Source of the DNA: an uncultured Saccharospirillaceae bacterium
GTDB lineage: Bacteria > Pseudomonadota > Gammaproteobacteria > Pseudomonadales > Oceanobacteraceae
Length of the DNA: 64,000 nt
Direction: 5' to 3'
Assembly (NCBI GenBank): GCA_947503895.1
Contig: CANNFT010000011.1
Coordinates: forward strand, 124,001 to 188,000
How positions within the stretch are numbered: position 1 is the stretch's first letter; each line of letters opens with the position of its first letter. A program made the translations under genes and the position numbers. The notes under the pieces are model-generated. The model had not been told where the DNA came from and made no database searches. It was given only the letters and a program-made list of their open reading frames with translations. Shown here piece by piece: positions 42,548 to 53,082 of this stretch.

Positions 42548-45331
42548 ATGCTTAAGAAATCCCTTTTAAGCCTCGCGGTCGCAGCCTCTCTTGCGGGAGT
42601 CAGTGGTTGTAACATTAGTAGTACGTCGGGCAACAACGATGTTAGTGATCTCCAGCCGTCCAATGACCCGGTTGCGCTCGGTAAAGTGTATCCACTATTT
42701 GATCCGGCAAAGGCAGTATTCCCACTTGGTGCTGACTTTTTAATGCGAGCAGCTGCTGACACTGACGGCACAGCGGAAACGGGTAAGGCAGGTCAGTCTG
42801 ATGAAAGCCCTGTGACGAATGCTATAGATGACCTAGATGGTGGTATTTCTACTGTAGCACCGATCGATATTACCTTAAGTGGCGCAATTGACGTATCAAC
42901 CGTTGTAGCCGGGACAACTGTTCACCTAGTTCGCTTACCGAATGCCGCAGATGCGCAAACGATGACGTTCCCAACGGGTACATCTGCTGAGACTTTCGAC
43001 GCACTGGATTTGGAAACAATAGCACCTCTTTATGACACCAGTGTAGTGGCAGCAAATGCAGCCGCAATCGCAACTTCGCAACCGGTAGCCGGCACGGATT
43101 ATGATGTAACCGTAATTGGTTTTGATGGCGCTACAGATAATGTAATACGTATTCGTCCGCTGACACCATTAGATGGCAAAACGAAATATATTGTAGTTGT
43201 GACGAATGGAGTTAAAGACAATGCTGGGGATGGAATCATGGCTTCTGGTTCTTACTCCTACGTAAGCGGTACCAGTGAATTGTTTACGTCTGCACTCGTG
43301 CCTATTCGTGCGGCTGTTGATGCATGGGAGCAACTGGCAATAGGAACACTTGCTCTAGGCTCGAAAGTTGTTTCTGAATCCAATATTGCAATCACAACAG
43401 CATTCACGACAGTTGATCCGCATACTGTCTTGAAGTCTATGGCTTATCCTGGATATTGGTTGCCGGGTGTTATCACTAATTCAACAATTGCGGCAGCAGT
43501 ACTCACTGCAGGTGGATTTACCGAAGAGCAAATTGCAGGATTGCAAACTCAAGGTACTGATATCGCGACAGCAATAGCGGTAGGTAATGGAGCATTAACC
43601 ACACCAAGTGCAGCACTAAATAACGCAACGGCTTATGAACACCCTCGCCCGCGAGAATTCCAGGTAATTGAAAATATTAGCACTGGCACCGCACAGTTGC
43701 CGGCGACGGCATTAACGGCTGGCGGTATTTCTGAACCTGTACTTATCAGTCAGGCTGGGATTAAGTTGCCTCAGTATACTGTTTCATTGTCTGAAAATGC
43801 TTCTGGTCAATGGTCGGCTAATACGCTTGTTGGTGCTGTTCTTGACAGCGCGCTACAGCAAACTGCCGGAACCACACCTCCTGCTGATGCTAATGGTGAA
43901 TTTAATGTGACTTACCGCTTCCCTTTTGCTGCAGCGCAAAGAGAAACGGTATCACCAATATTAATGATTGAGCCAACCACTGCCGCAAAAGCAGCTACGT
44001 TAGCAGCTGCTGGGGCAGTGGATGGCGGGTGTGTTAAACCATCTGCTGGTTGGCCAACGATTATATTCCAACACGGAATTACTGTTGATAGGAGTACCAC
44101 ACTCATTGCTGCCACTAAATTGGCTGCTAGTACCTGTAGCGCTGTATTGGCGTTAGATCTTCCTCATCATGGTATTGCACCTGTGACAAGTGACAGAAAC
44201 AACAATGACGCAGATAACGCTTCACTGGTATTTGGTATTGACAATGCTGTTAGTGCAGGTAGCACACCATTTGCAACGGCAGTAGATGTAATGGTTGCGG
44301 CTGACTCCGATGCACTGTTGGCAAATTTAGCTGAACGTCATGAAGGATTAGCCCTTAACGGGGCAACAGTAGCGCCAATTACTTATGGGACTGTTGACGA
44401 TGGCAGTGCATTTGGTACTTCAGGTGACCTATTTATTCGCTTAACTGTGTTCCAAAGAACGCGCGATAATCTACGTCAAGCTGTAATGGATTTATTAAAT
44501 TTAAACGCTACCATTGCTACCCTTGATTTGGATGCGGATGGGAATCCGGATTTGGATAAGGACAACGTTCATTTTGTAGGTCATTCATTAGGGGCTATTG
44601 TAGGCGCAACCTTCGCAGCCGTTAATAATGATGCAACAGTGTTGGCGGGAAATGCTAACTTGAATCGCGTTCAAACTGTAACGTTAGCAACGCCTGGATC
44701 TGCACTACCTAAGTTATTAGAAAACTCTATATCATTTAGACCTTCACTTTTACCTGGCTTAGCTGCTTTAGGCCTTACCCCAGGTACTTCAAGTTTGGAA
44801 AGCTTTTTAAATGTATTTCAAGCTACTATCGATAGTGCGGATCCTGCGAGTTTTACGAGCGGTCTAGTAGCTACAAGTACCCCGACCCTTGTGCTTGAAA
44901 TGGTGGGTGGAAATGCTATTCCTGCTGTTGATATTGACCCAAATAGTGATTCCGATAATTCGGACTCAAAATTGTCTGACGTGTTAATAAATATCGGGGC
45001 TTACCCTTCAGACTGGGTTGTTCCAAATAATGCCATTGGTGATTTATTGGCTGACGGTGTAACTTCACGTGATGACACGGCTCAAGCCCCTATGGCTGGC
45101 ACGGATCCAATGGTTCGTGAACTGGGAATTACAGCAACTTCAAATTCAGATGCTGCGACTGGCAATTACTTTTTGACACAGTTTATGGAAGGAACGCATG
45201 GAACATTTTCATCCGCAGACTCTGGTGCAGCGTTTTTAGAAATGCAATTTCAAGTTGACGCATTCATCGAGAGCAATGGTGTGGGGTTAGATGTATCAAA
45301 TACAAATGTACTAGCAGCGCCAGCGGAATAA
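42548..45331 (+). CDS. VolA/Pla-1-type surface lipoprotein lipase
   Basis: Outer-membrane lipoprotein of 927 residues. The signal peptide ends in the lipobox VSGC with lipidated Cys21. The N-terminal half (about 40-480) is the bacterial virulence-factor lipase N-terminal domain; the alpha/beta-hydrolase follows, with IIFQHGITVDRSTT and the nucleophile elbow GHSLGAIVG (serine about 680). Vibrio VolA is a surface lysophospholipase that releases fatty acids for FadL-mediated uptake; a fadL gene lies 9 kb downstream here. The start at 42548 opens on the lipoprotein signal and has AAGGGGA upstream. It is first in a likely operon with DUF1302 and DUF1329. Confidence 0.9.
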   Translation: MLKKSLLSLAVAASLAGVSGCNISSTSGNNDVSDLQPSNDPVALGKVYPLFDPAKAVFPLGADFLMRAAADTDGTAETGKAGQSDESPVTNAIDDLDGGISTVAPIDITLSGAIDVSTVVAGTTVHLVRLPNAADAQTMTFPTGTSAETFDALDLETIAPLYDTSVVAANAAAIATSQPVAGTDYDVTVIGFDGATDNVIRIRPLTPLDGKTKYIVVVTNGVKDNAGDGIMASGSYSYVSGTSELFTSALVPIRAAVDAWEQLAIGTLALGSKVVSESNIAITTAFTTVDPHTVLKSMAYPGYWLPGVITNSTIAAAVLTAGGFTEEQIAGLQTQGTDIATAIAVGNGALTTPSAALNNATAYEHPRPREFQVIENISTGTAQLPATALTAGGISEPVLISQAGIKLPQYTVSLSENASGQWSANTLVGAVLDSALQQTAGTTPPADANGEFNVTYRFPFAAAQRETVSPILMIEPTTAAKAATLAAAGAVDGGCVKPSAGWPTIIFQHGITVDRSTTLIAATKLAASTCSAVLALDLPHHGIAPVTSDRNNNDADNASLVFGIDNAVSAGSTPFATAVDVMVAADSDALLANLAERHEGLALNGATVAPITYGTVDDGSAFGTSGDLFIRLTVFQRTRDNLRQAVMDLLNLNATIATLDLDADGNPDLDKDNVHFVGHSLGAIVGATFAAVNNDATVLAGNANLNRVQTVTLATPGSALPKLLENSISFRPSLLPGLAALGLTPGTSSLESFLNVFQATIDSADPASFTSGLVATSTPTLVLEMVGGNAIPAVDIDPNSDSDNSDSKLSDVLINIGAYPSDWVVPNNAIGDLLADGVTSRDDTAQAPMAGTDPMVRELGITATSNSDAATGNYFLTQFMEGTHGTFSSADSGAAFLEMQFQVDAFIESNGVGLDVSNTNVLAAPAE

Positions 45332-45379
45332 GACCCGGGAAATATTGGCTAATAAAATAAAAAATTACGAGGTCTGAAT

Positions 45380-47182
45380 ATGAACAAAGTTAAAAAACTA
45401 GCATTGGCAGTCGCTACAATAAGTGCTGCCGCTGCTCATGGTGTTGAATTTGAAGCCGGCCCAGTTTATGGCCAATTCAATACGAGCTTATCTTACGGTG
45501 TAGGATGGAGAACAGAAGATCCTGAGTTGGGACATGTTCAACCAGGAAATGCTGATGGTGCTTCAGGCTCCACGTATAATTATGACGATGGCACACTAAA
45601 CTATGAAAAAGGTGATGTGTACACAAACGTTGCAAAAGTTAATTTAGATTTAGAGCTTAGTTATGAAGATACGGGGGCATTTGTTCGTGGACGAGCATTT
45701 TATGACTCTGCTGTTATGGATAACGACCCTGCCTTCAAGGAATTTAATGACGCGACTAAAGATGCAGCTGGTGCAGGTTATGATTTATTAGATGCTTTTG
45801 TTTGGTATAACTTTGAAGTAGGGGATATGCCTATTTCCGCTCGTTTGGGTCGGCAAGTTATTAGCTGGGGCGAAAGTACATTTATCCAAGGCGGCATTAA
45901 TGCTATCAATCCCGTGGATGTTTCCGCAGCTCGTAAACCGGGTGTGGAAATTAAAGAAGTATTGCTTCCAGTTAACCTCGCGTATGGCTCAATTGGCTTA
46001 ACCGATACCGTTACGCTAGAAGCCTTTTATCAGCTCCAATGGGAAAAAACGCGACCAGATGCCTGTGGAACATTTTTCTCGACAGTTGACTTTGTATCGG
46101 ACGGGTGTGGACCTGTTTACCTAGGCGGAATTTCGGACGAACAAAGCATTCAAGATGCATATGACGGTGGTGACACGAATGCCCCTGTTGCTAGCCGGCT
46201 TTCTGATAAAAATGCCAAAAATGATGGTCAATTTGGTTTAGCACTTCGATGGTATGCTGAGGCTCTAGGAGACACTGAATTCGGGCTTTACCACATGAAC
46301 CTGCACAGTCGGGCACCTTATATTTCAGGTGTGTTAGCGGACTCATCAGTCGGTGATCTATACCCTGAATATTACATTGAATACCCGGAAGATATAAAAC
46401 TAACCGGTATATCATTTAATCGTGGTACAGATAGTGGTTGGTCCATCGGTGGTGAGTTAAGCGTAAAGCAAGATATGCCCTTGCAATGGAACTCATTTGA
46501 AATTTTATTGGCTGGCTTGAAGAATGACATGAGTCTTCTATACCAGCGTGAGTATGCTAAGGCCTTGGCGGCAAACAATGGCAATGAAACAGCAGCTGAA
46601 GCAGCTTTGGATGGCTTTGAAGCGCCAGGTTATGATCGATATGACGTATGGCAAGCTCAAATGACGTTCATTAAATTCTTCGATCAAGTGCTAAATGCCA
46701 GCCGATTAAGCTTGGTGTCTGAATTTGGCGTTACACACGTAGCAGATCTACCGAGCTTGGATGAGGCGCGTTATGGACGCCACGGGTCGACAGGTATTGG
46801 CACAGCGGTTGACTCAGATACGGGCGACGATCTTTGTCTAACGGGTGGTTCAGCTGCAAACTTAAATCCAGACTATTGCACAAACGATGGCTACACAGAT
46901 GAAACATCAGGCGGTGTACGTGTGCGTGCAAGCTTGGATTACAACAATGCCATTGCGGGCGTGAATTTAAAGCCAAAAATCGCTTTAGGGTATGACATTG
47001 GTAATGCGCCTAGCCCAGGTGGAGCATTTGTTGATGAGCGCATCACGACAAGCTTTGGTGTCGACTTCGACTACTTAAACCGATACAGCGGTGGTGTTGC
47101 TTACACCATGTATGACGGTAATGAATACGATCCACTGACAGACCGCGACAACGTTAGTCTTAACCTGAAAGTCACGTTCTAA
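45380..47182 (+). CDS. DUF1302 outer-membrane beta-barrel protein
   Basis: Protein of 600 residues with signal peptide ending near AAAHG. Alternating beta strands fill the chain and the last residues (NVSLNLKVTF) end in phenylalanine, the outer-membrane insertion signal. The DUF1302 pattern is visible in RLGRQVISWGESTFIQGGINAINPVD. It lies 48 bases after the lipase and 55 bases before DUF1329; DUF1302 and DUF1329 are almost always paired. The family is linked with use of lipids, sterols or hydrocarbons, but its function is unproven. Confidence 0.92.
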   Translation: MNKVKKLALAVATISAAAAHGVEFEAGPVYGQFNTSLSYGVGWRTEDPELGHVQPGNADGASGSTYNYDDGTLNYEKGDVYTNVAKVNLDLELSYEDTGAFVRGRAFYDSAVMDNDPAFKEFNDATKDAAGAGYDLLDAFVWYNFEVGDMPISARLGRQVISWGESTFIQGGINAINPVDVSAARKPGVEIKEVLLPVNLAYGSIGLTDTVTLEAFYQLQWEKTRPDACGTFFSTVDFVSDGCGPVYLGGISDEQSIQDAYDGGDTNAPVASRLSDKNAKNDGQFGLALRWYAEALGDTEFGLYHMNLHSRAPYISGVLADSSVGDLYPEYYIEYPEDIKLTGISFNRGTDSGWSIGGELSVKQDMPLQWNSFEILLAGLKNDMSLLYQREYAKALAANNGNETAAEAALDGFEAPGYDRYDVWQAQMTFIKFFDQVLNASRLSLVSEFGVTHVADLPSLDEARYGRHGSTGIGTAVDSDTGDDLCLTGGSAANLNPDYCTNDGYTDETSGGVRVRASLDYNNAIAGVNLKPKIALGYDIGNAPSPGGAFVDERITTSFGVDFDYLNRYSGGVAYTMYDGNEYDPLTDRDNVSLNLKVTF

Positions 47183-47237
47183 TTTTTTATACAAGACAAA
47201 GGTTAAAAGGAACAAACGAATTCGTTGAGGAAAAAGA

Positions 47238-48605
47238 ATGATAAATAAAAATAAAATGATATTGGGCAGTGCGATTGCGCTGGCCTTTGCTGCGAGCAAT
47301 ACGCTCGCAGCAGTTTCCGCTACTGAGGCTGCTCGCCTAGGAAAAGACTTGACGCCATTGGGGGCTGAGAAACAGGGCAATGGCGGCGCCATTCCTGCGT
47401 GGACGGGCCCAGTTAAACCACCGGCAGGTCATAAGCTAGGTGATAAGCATAAGAATCCATTTGCGGGTGATCAGGTTAAATTTACGATTACGGCTCAAAA
47501 TTATGAGCAGTACAAAGATAATTTAACCGAAGGTCAGATTGGCTTGTTTAAGAAATACCCGTCGACTTATAAAATTCCGGTTTATGAAACGCGCCGTTCA
47601 GCAGGCTACCCAGCTGACCAAATTAAGTCGACATTGGATAACGCCACAAAAACCGAATTGGTTGAAGGCGGCAACGGAATGAAAAACTATGAGCAAGGTA
47701 TTCCGTTCCCCATTCCTGCAACCGGTTTGGAAGTGATCTGGAACCATATTGTTCGTTACCGTGGTGACAGCGTCAGCCGTGTGATTAACCAAGCTACCCC
47801 TCAGGCAAACGGTAACTATACTTTGGTTAAATTCCGCGATGAATTTACCTTTAAAAATAAGCTATCAGACTACAACCCGGCGACAATGAAAGACAATAAC
47901 ATTCTGTTTTACTTTAAACAGGATGTGTTATCACCCGCTCGTCTTGCTGGTAACGTACTGTTAGTGCATGAAACATTGAACCAAGTAAAAGAACCTCGTA
48001 AGGCTTGGATCTACAACGCAGGTCAACGACGTGTTCGTCGAGCACCGCAAGTAGCTTACGACGGCCCAGGTACAGCGTCTGATGGTATGCGTACAACCGA
48101 TAACTTCGATATGTACAGTGGTGCTCCAGATCGCTATAACTGGAAACTCATTGGTAAAAAAGAAATTTACGTACCGTATAACTCATACAACCTAAACTCA
48201 GGTGACTTGAAGTATGACCAAATCGTAAAAGCGGGACATATTAATCAAGACTTGACTCGTTACGAGTTACACCGAGTTTGGCATGTAGAAGCGACCTTGA
48301 AAGATGGTCAGCGCCATATCTACGCAAAACGTACTTTCTATATTGATGAAGATACTTGGCAGGCAACGGAAATTGATCACTATGATGGTCGTGGCGAGTT
48401 ATGGCGTGTAGCTGAAGCGCATAACATTTACATGTACGACACGATGGTGCCTTGGTATGCAGTCGAAGCATTGTATGATTTACAATCTGGCCGTTACCTT
48501 GTTCTAGGTCTGGACAATGAAGAATCATCTACCTATGACTTTGGGTTCACACGTAGTGAGAAGGACTATACGCCAGCAGCATTACGTCGCTCTGGACGTC
48601 GATAG
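47238..48605 (+). CDS. DUF1329 periplasmic/outer-membrane-associated protein
   Basis: Protein of 455 residues with a signal peptide ending in TLA. Family marks are AARLGKDLTPLGAEKQGNGG, IPAWTG, KAWIYNAGQRRVRRAPQVAYD and RHIYAKRTFYIDEDTWQA. The C-terminal part has the LolA/LolB-like lipid-binding half-barrel expected of the family. AGGAAAAAG precedes the ATG. It pairs with DUF1302. The RND-type MMPL partner often found with this pair is not in the window. A terminator closes the operon. Confidence 0.93.
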   Translation: MINKNKMILGSAIALAFAASNTLAAVSATEAARLGKDLTPLGAEKQGNGGAIPAWTGPVKPPAGHKLGDKHKNPFAGDQVKFTITAQNYEQYKDNLTEGQIGLFKKYPSTYKIPVYETRRSAGYPADQIKSTLDNATKTELVEGGNGMKNYEQGIPFPIPATGLEVIWNHIVRYRGDSVSRVINQATPQANGNYTLVKFRDEFTFKNKLSDYNPATMKDNNILFYFKQDVLSPARLAGNVLLVHETLNQVKEPRKAWIYNAGQRRVRRAPQVAYDGPGTASDGMRTTDNFDMYSGAPDRYNWKLIGKKEIYVPYNSYNLNSGDLKYDQIVKAGHINQDLTRYELHRVWHVEATLKDGQRHIYAKRTFYIDEDTWQATEIDHYDGRGELWRVAEAHNIYMYDTMVPWYAVEALYDLQSGRYLVLGLDNEESSTYDFGFTRSEKDYTPAALRRSGRR

Positions 48606-48950
48606 TCTTGCGTTAACAAAACGTTTGACGATATAAGTATCAAAAAAGCCGCTTAAATAAAGCGGCTTTTTTGTTTTTATCTTGGCAGAGCCGTCGGAGA
48701 CATCAATGGGCTTCGAAATGAACCCCAAATACTTAACCCATGTCACTGCCCCGGTTCATATGCACTTATAGTAGTCAGTATAGGTTAAAGAAGTGTGAGG
48801 GATGGATTTGGCCGTAATCTGTATAAGCCGATATTCATTCAGTAATATTCTGTAGGTTATGGCTCTACGTCATTAGATTTTCTCACTTGTCAGCATTGAT
48901 TCTAAGTGTTTTAGTTAAGTCGTCATTCGTTCAGTGCTCCCTGTGTAGAA
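48606..48950. other. Gene-free stretch before the LuxR regulator
   Basis: 345 bases; the first 70 hold the DUF1329 terminator. The rest should hold the promoter of the regulator; no clear box is seen. Confidence 0.5.
48642..48672. terminator. Rho-independent terminator after DUF1329
   Basis: AAAAAAGCCGCTT and AAGCGGCTTTTTT around five bases; T-runs on both strands. Confidence 0.93.
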
Positions 48951-51692
48951 ATGACAGCTAAGAATAATAATATTAGAGGTTTACAATTGTCGTCGGTTGA
49001 AAATGCAGTCGTTAAGACTCTGCCTCATGGTCAAATAAAAGTACTGGCCATGAAGTTACAATTACCTTATTTACCGGTTCAACATATTAAGCGTGAATCA
49101 ATTTGTCGTGCGTTAGACCAAGGCTCAAAAGACTGTAAGTTAAGATTACTGATTGCTGCCCCCGGCTATGGTAAATCATTAGCATTGACCGAATGGCTAC
49201 TTTCTCAACGACAGCAGGGCAAGGCGGTAGCGTGGCTAAGCCTTGACCCCAAAGAAAATGACATTAAACGTTTCCTTCTATATCTGTTTTCTTCTGTCAA
49301 TAGTGTTTTACCGAATGTCGGTGTGGAAGCATTAAAAAGAATTGATGACGACGTGTCTCCAGAGACAGTCTTCAATTTATGGGTGCAAGAACTCCAAGAA
49401 ATAGAGCAAACCCTCATTATTGCATTGGATGATTGCCATCATATTCATTCACCAGATGTGATGAATATTCTGGACGACATGGTGAATTATTTACCATCGC
49501 AAGTTTCCTTAGCTTGTACCAGTCGTCAAGCGTGGTCACTGAATACAGCTCGTCTTGCTAGCCAAAATAAATTAATCGAATTGCACGAGCATGATTTGGC
49601 TCTGAACGACGCGGAAATTAAAGACTGGCTTAAGTTAAAAGGTAAGGTCAACGTTGGCGAGCAGGGTATAGAGCAAGTGAGCCGCTGGAGTTCCGGTTGG
49701 ATGACTGGCCTAAACCTATTAATACAAATTTTTCCGGATCTAGATGGCTTACATTTGCGAGGGAATGAACCTCGGCTAAATGATTATTTAGAGCAAGAAT
49801 GGCATGTTCTTTTAAATGATGAAGAGCGTAAATTTTGCCAGCAGCTTGCGGTGTTAGGTCAAGCATCGGCAACATTTATGGATACAGTATACGAGCGCTC
49901 TGACTCACAAAACTTACTGACCACACTATCTCGGCGACACATACTGATCACTCGAAACTCAGATCAAGCCAATTGGTACACGATTCACCCGATGATTGCT
50001 GCATCATTACAGTTAACGTTGAATCAAAGTGAATTAAACGGTATTTACCTAAAAGCCTGCAATTGGTTCGCTGCTGAAGGTGATGTGATTCAGGCGGTCG
50101 AGATGGCATTGCGATCAGGCAATAAAGCGAAGGCAGCAGAGCTGGTACAGGCTACAGCGGAAAGCATTCTCGGCGAACAAGACATTGCCCAACTGCTGTC
50201 TTGGAAGGAACAATTACCGCTTGAAGTGATTGCTGCGTCTCCTCGTTTAGTCATTATCTTTAGCTGGGCCTTGGCCTTTGCGCAACAACTAGATGAAGCC
50301 GAAAGGCTGATGGCTCAGATAGATAAATTTTTACCTATTACCCGGCAAGCGGGTAACGATGAGGTGCCTGGACAACTATTTGCAATCAGGGGCTACATCG
50401 CACGTGTGAGAGGGAATATTGATAATGCAATTCAGTTATGTGAACAGGCATTAGAAAAGTTACCCAAGCACAAATACATAGCGCGTGCTGTCACCTACTT
50501 TAATTTGTCCAACGCTTGCATGACCACCGAAAATTTAAGTCGAGCACGTGAATATAACCGTTTGTCATACGAATGCGCTCGCGCTGCGGGCAGTGTGCAT
50601 TTAGAAATGTTGGCGCTGCATGAGCATGCTCGTATTGAACAGGTAAAAGGACATCTAACGTTAGCGGATAAATTAGTCGCTGAAGGTATTCGGTTATCGG
50701 ATCAGCTTCGACAGAAAGAATCGGCTGCGGCTTATGGTCGATTGGTGATTTATCGGGGCTATCTAGCATGGCTGCGCAATGATATTTGTAGTGCTGAGCA
50801 AGATTTAAAACTTGGTTTACGCATCGCTGAACGGTGTCATGATGCTTATATCATTATGGCAGGAATTCTGTTATCCAATGTCGCCCGTCAGCAAGGGCAA
50901 CTCGAAAAGGCTTTTGACCACCTGACACGTACCGAAGCGCAACTGCAACGCTGGCGTGTACCGGGTATGGTGTATCAACCTTGGCTGTCGACCGTTCGTA
51001 CGAATCTATTGATTGATCAAGCTAAGTTGGAAAACGCCATGGCAAACCTCGACAGTTTGTATGCGTTAGGGCATCAAAATCCCTATATTCTCTGCCCAGA
51101 GCATTATCCCAATTTAAAAGGCTTGATTGATGTCTTTTATGTGCGAGCTAAGGCCTTTTCTGGTGATCACAAAGACGCACTAAAAATGTTGGACGATCAG
51201 TTGTCTGGCGAATCGCTGAATCAACAGGGATTTAGATTGACCTTTATCTACCTCATGAGGGCCTTGATACGATTTCAAATTGGTCAAGAAGATGACGCCA
51301 TTCAAGATTTTAAGCAGTCTTTAACTTTAGCAGAACGTGAAAACTGTTTAATGCCCTTTATCGAGTACAGTTCTGGTTTGGCCTCTCTATACAATAAGTT
51401 ACCCCAACAAATAAAACAGCGTCCATTTGTTGAGTCGATATTGCAGCACATTGATATTGCTGAGGATGAGGGGGCGAATCGTGCATTTGTGCAGGTGAAA
51501 GCATTGATTAGCCAAAGAGAGATGGGCGTATTGAAGTTGATCGCGCAAGGCTTTACCAATCAAGATATTGCGGATCGACTATTTATTTCACTGCACACCG
51601 TCAAAACGCACGCTCGACGGATTAATGCAAAGCTCGGTGTGAAAAGTCGAACGCAAGCCATCATTAAAGCCAAGGAAATTGGTCTATTCTAA
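48951..51692 (+). CDS. Large LuxR-family (MalT/LAL-type) transcriptional activator
   Basis: Regulator of 913 residues. An ATPase domain begins near residue 60 with the P-loop APGYGKS and a Walker-B-like stretch IIALDDCHHIHS at about 155. A long helical TPR-like region (about 370-830) follows, then a LuxR helix-turn-helix at about 845-910 (MGVLKLIAQGFTNQDIADRL, VKTHARRINAKLGVKSR). This is the MalT architecture, in which ligand and ATP trigger oligomerisation. It lies just behind the lipase-DUF1302-DUF1329 genes, its probable targets; lipid-derived induction is inferred. Confidence 0.93.
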   Translation: MTAKNNNIRGLQLSSVENAVVKTLPHGQIKVLAMKLQLPYLPVQHIKRESICRALDQGSKDCKLRLLIAAPGYGKSLALTEWLLSQRQQGKAVAWLSLDPKENDIKRFLLYLFSSVNSVLPNVGVEALKRIDDDVSPETVFNLWVQELQEIEQTLIIALDDCHHIHSPDVMNILDDMVNYLPSQVSLACTSRQAWSLNTARLASQNKLIELHEHDLALNDAEIKDWLKLKGKVNVGEQGIEQVSRWSSGWMTGLNLLIQIFPDLDGLHLRGNEPRLNDYLEQEWHVLLNDEERKFCQQLAVLGQASATFMDTVYERSDSQNLLTTLSRRHILITRNSDQANWYTIHPMIAASLQLTLNQSELNGIYLKACNWFAAEGDVIQAVEMALRSGNKAKAAELVQATAESILGEQDIAQLLSWKEQLPLEVIAASPRLVIIFSWALAFAQQLDEAERLMAQIDKFLPITRQAGNDEVPGQLFAIRGYIARVRGNIDNAIQLCEQALEKLPKHKYIARAVTYFNLSNACMTTENLSRAREYNRLSYECARAAGSVHLEMLALHEHARIEQVKGHLTLADKLVAEGIRLSDQLRQKESAAAYGRLVIYRGYLAWLRNDICSAEQDLKLGLRIAERCHDAYIIMAGILLSNVARQQGQLEKAFDHLTRTEAQLQRWRVPGMVYQPWLSTVRTNLLIDQAKLENAMANLDSLYALGHQNPYILCPEHYPNLKGLIDVFYVRAKAFSGDHKDALKMLDDQLSGESLNQQGFRLTFIYLMRALIRFQIGQEDDAIQDFKQSLTLAERENCLMPFIEYSSGLASLYNKLPQQIKQRPFVESILQHIDIAEDEGANRAFVQVKALISQREMGVLKLIAQGFTNQDIADRLFISLHTVKTHARRINAKLGVKSRTQAIIKAKEIGLF

Positions 51693-51817
51693 GCAACTCT
51701 TGAGCAATATTAGGTCGTGGGCGATGCGCTTGCGACCCCATCAACGTTATTGGCTTTATTGCGTCTTGTTGAACTCTTAGCTAAACCTAATAGGAGAGGA
51801 ACGAGAGTTGATTTAAC

Positions 51818-53002
51818 ATGGAAGACAAATACACCATCGCTGTCTACTCGGAAAACTTTAAGCTTTTGGAGTCGACATTAGGTCAGAATTATAAGCTGCT
51901 GTACCTTTATAACTTTGAATCCTTAAAAGACAACATCAGCCCAGATTTAAAACTGATTATCATGGACTTCTCAAAGGGGTCTGATGAAGATTTGGATCTT
52001 GTTGAAAAAATTAAGCTGGCGGGTGCGGGTGATAAAATACCCATCGTTGTGTTGTATGGGGAAAACTCGACTTGTAGCAGCATCAGCGCTTTTAAAAAAG
52101 GTTGTGATGATTTCATTGATCTTAAAACGGACGATAAAGAAATTGCCTTGCGCTGCGAAAATTTAATCTATCACAAGATCGCCACCGACCAACTACAGGT
52201 CCAAGTTCAACAAGCCAATGAAATGGCGTTTATCGCCATGTCAGACACTTCCGATTTAGGTGTCAATATCCAGTTTCTACTGGATGTTAATAATTGTGAT
52301 AATCTGGATGAAATAGGCATGCGCCTACTTCAAGCACTTAATTCATACGGTATAAAAGCCAGCCTTCAATTGCGTAGTGAATACGGAATCAAAAATATGG
52401 AACGCAGCGGTATGGCTAAGGAGTTGGAGTCGATATTGCTGTGGGAAATGCGTGAAGGTGGTCGATATGTTGATTTCGGCAAACGCTCGGTGATGAATTA
52501 TGAGCAAGTGTCATTACTCGTAAAAAACATGCCCGTCGATGACCCCAAAAAATACGGTGCGATTAAGGATAATGTTTTCTCATTGTTACAGGGGGCCGAT
52601 GCACGCGTTAAGGCACTGGATCGCATGCAAGAAATAGAAGATCAGCAAACCATGATGCGCTCGCTGACACAGCGTATGCAACAGAATATGGAGGCCATAG
52701 ACAGTGGTTATCAGGAAGTCATGAAGGATATTGCTGGTGTGGTTGAAAACATGGCGGATAGCTTAAATGCTGTCATCATTAATCTTGCGTTGCATGAAGA
52801 GCAGGAAAAAGCGCTTGAGAACATCATTGAGTATGGCATTCAAAACACCACACGCGTCTTTGCATCCGGCTTAAAGTTGGATGAATCGTTTAAAGATATT
52901 GTCGATCAAATAGGGCAGTTCTTATCTGATGAAAGTGTGCATATCAATGCGGAACAACGGGTGAAGCTCATGGCTTTACTGAATCAAGAATCCTCACACT
53001 GA
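51818..53002 (+). CDS. Receiver-like protein with coiled-coil output, unrecognised
   Basis: Protein of 394 residues. The first 120 residues have a response-regulator-like fold (YTIAVYSENFKLLESTLG, LKLIIMDFSKG with an aspartate at the usual phosphoryl position, IPIVVLYGEN). The middle (about 150-270) resembles a GAF/PAS-type sensor (LDEIGMRLLQALNSYGIKASLQL). A long coiled coil follows (about 270-330). No DNA-binding, GGDEF or kinase domain is visible. It starts 126 bases after the LuxR regulator with a good ribosome site (AGGAGAGGA further upstream). Output unknown. Confidence 0.75.
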   Translation: MEDKYTIAVYSENFKLLESTLGQNYKLLYLYNFESLKDNISPDLKLIIMDFSKGSDEDLDLVEKIKLAGAGDKIPIVVLYGENSTCSSISAFKKGCDDFIDLKTDDKEIALRCENLIYHKIATDQLQVQVQQANEMAFIAMSDTSDLGVNIQFLLDVNNCDNLDEIGMRLLQALNSYGIKASLQLRSEYGIKNMERSGMAKELESILLWEMREGGRYVDFGKRSVMNYEQVSLLVKNMPVDDPKKYGAIKDNVFSLLQGADARVKALDRMQEIEDQQTMMRSLTQRMQQNMEAIDSGYQEVMKDIAGVVENMADSLNAVIINLALHEEQEKALENIIEYGIQNTTRVFASGLKLDESFKDIVDQIGQFLSDESVHINAEQRVKLMALLNQESSH

Positions 53003-53082
53003 TGTGGGCGATCTTAAGGGCTCCATGCTTCCTTGGCGGGTGCTGGGAAGAATGGAGCTAGCCTATTGATCATGCCAAAACG

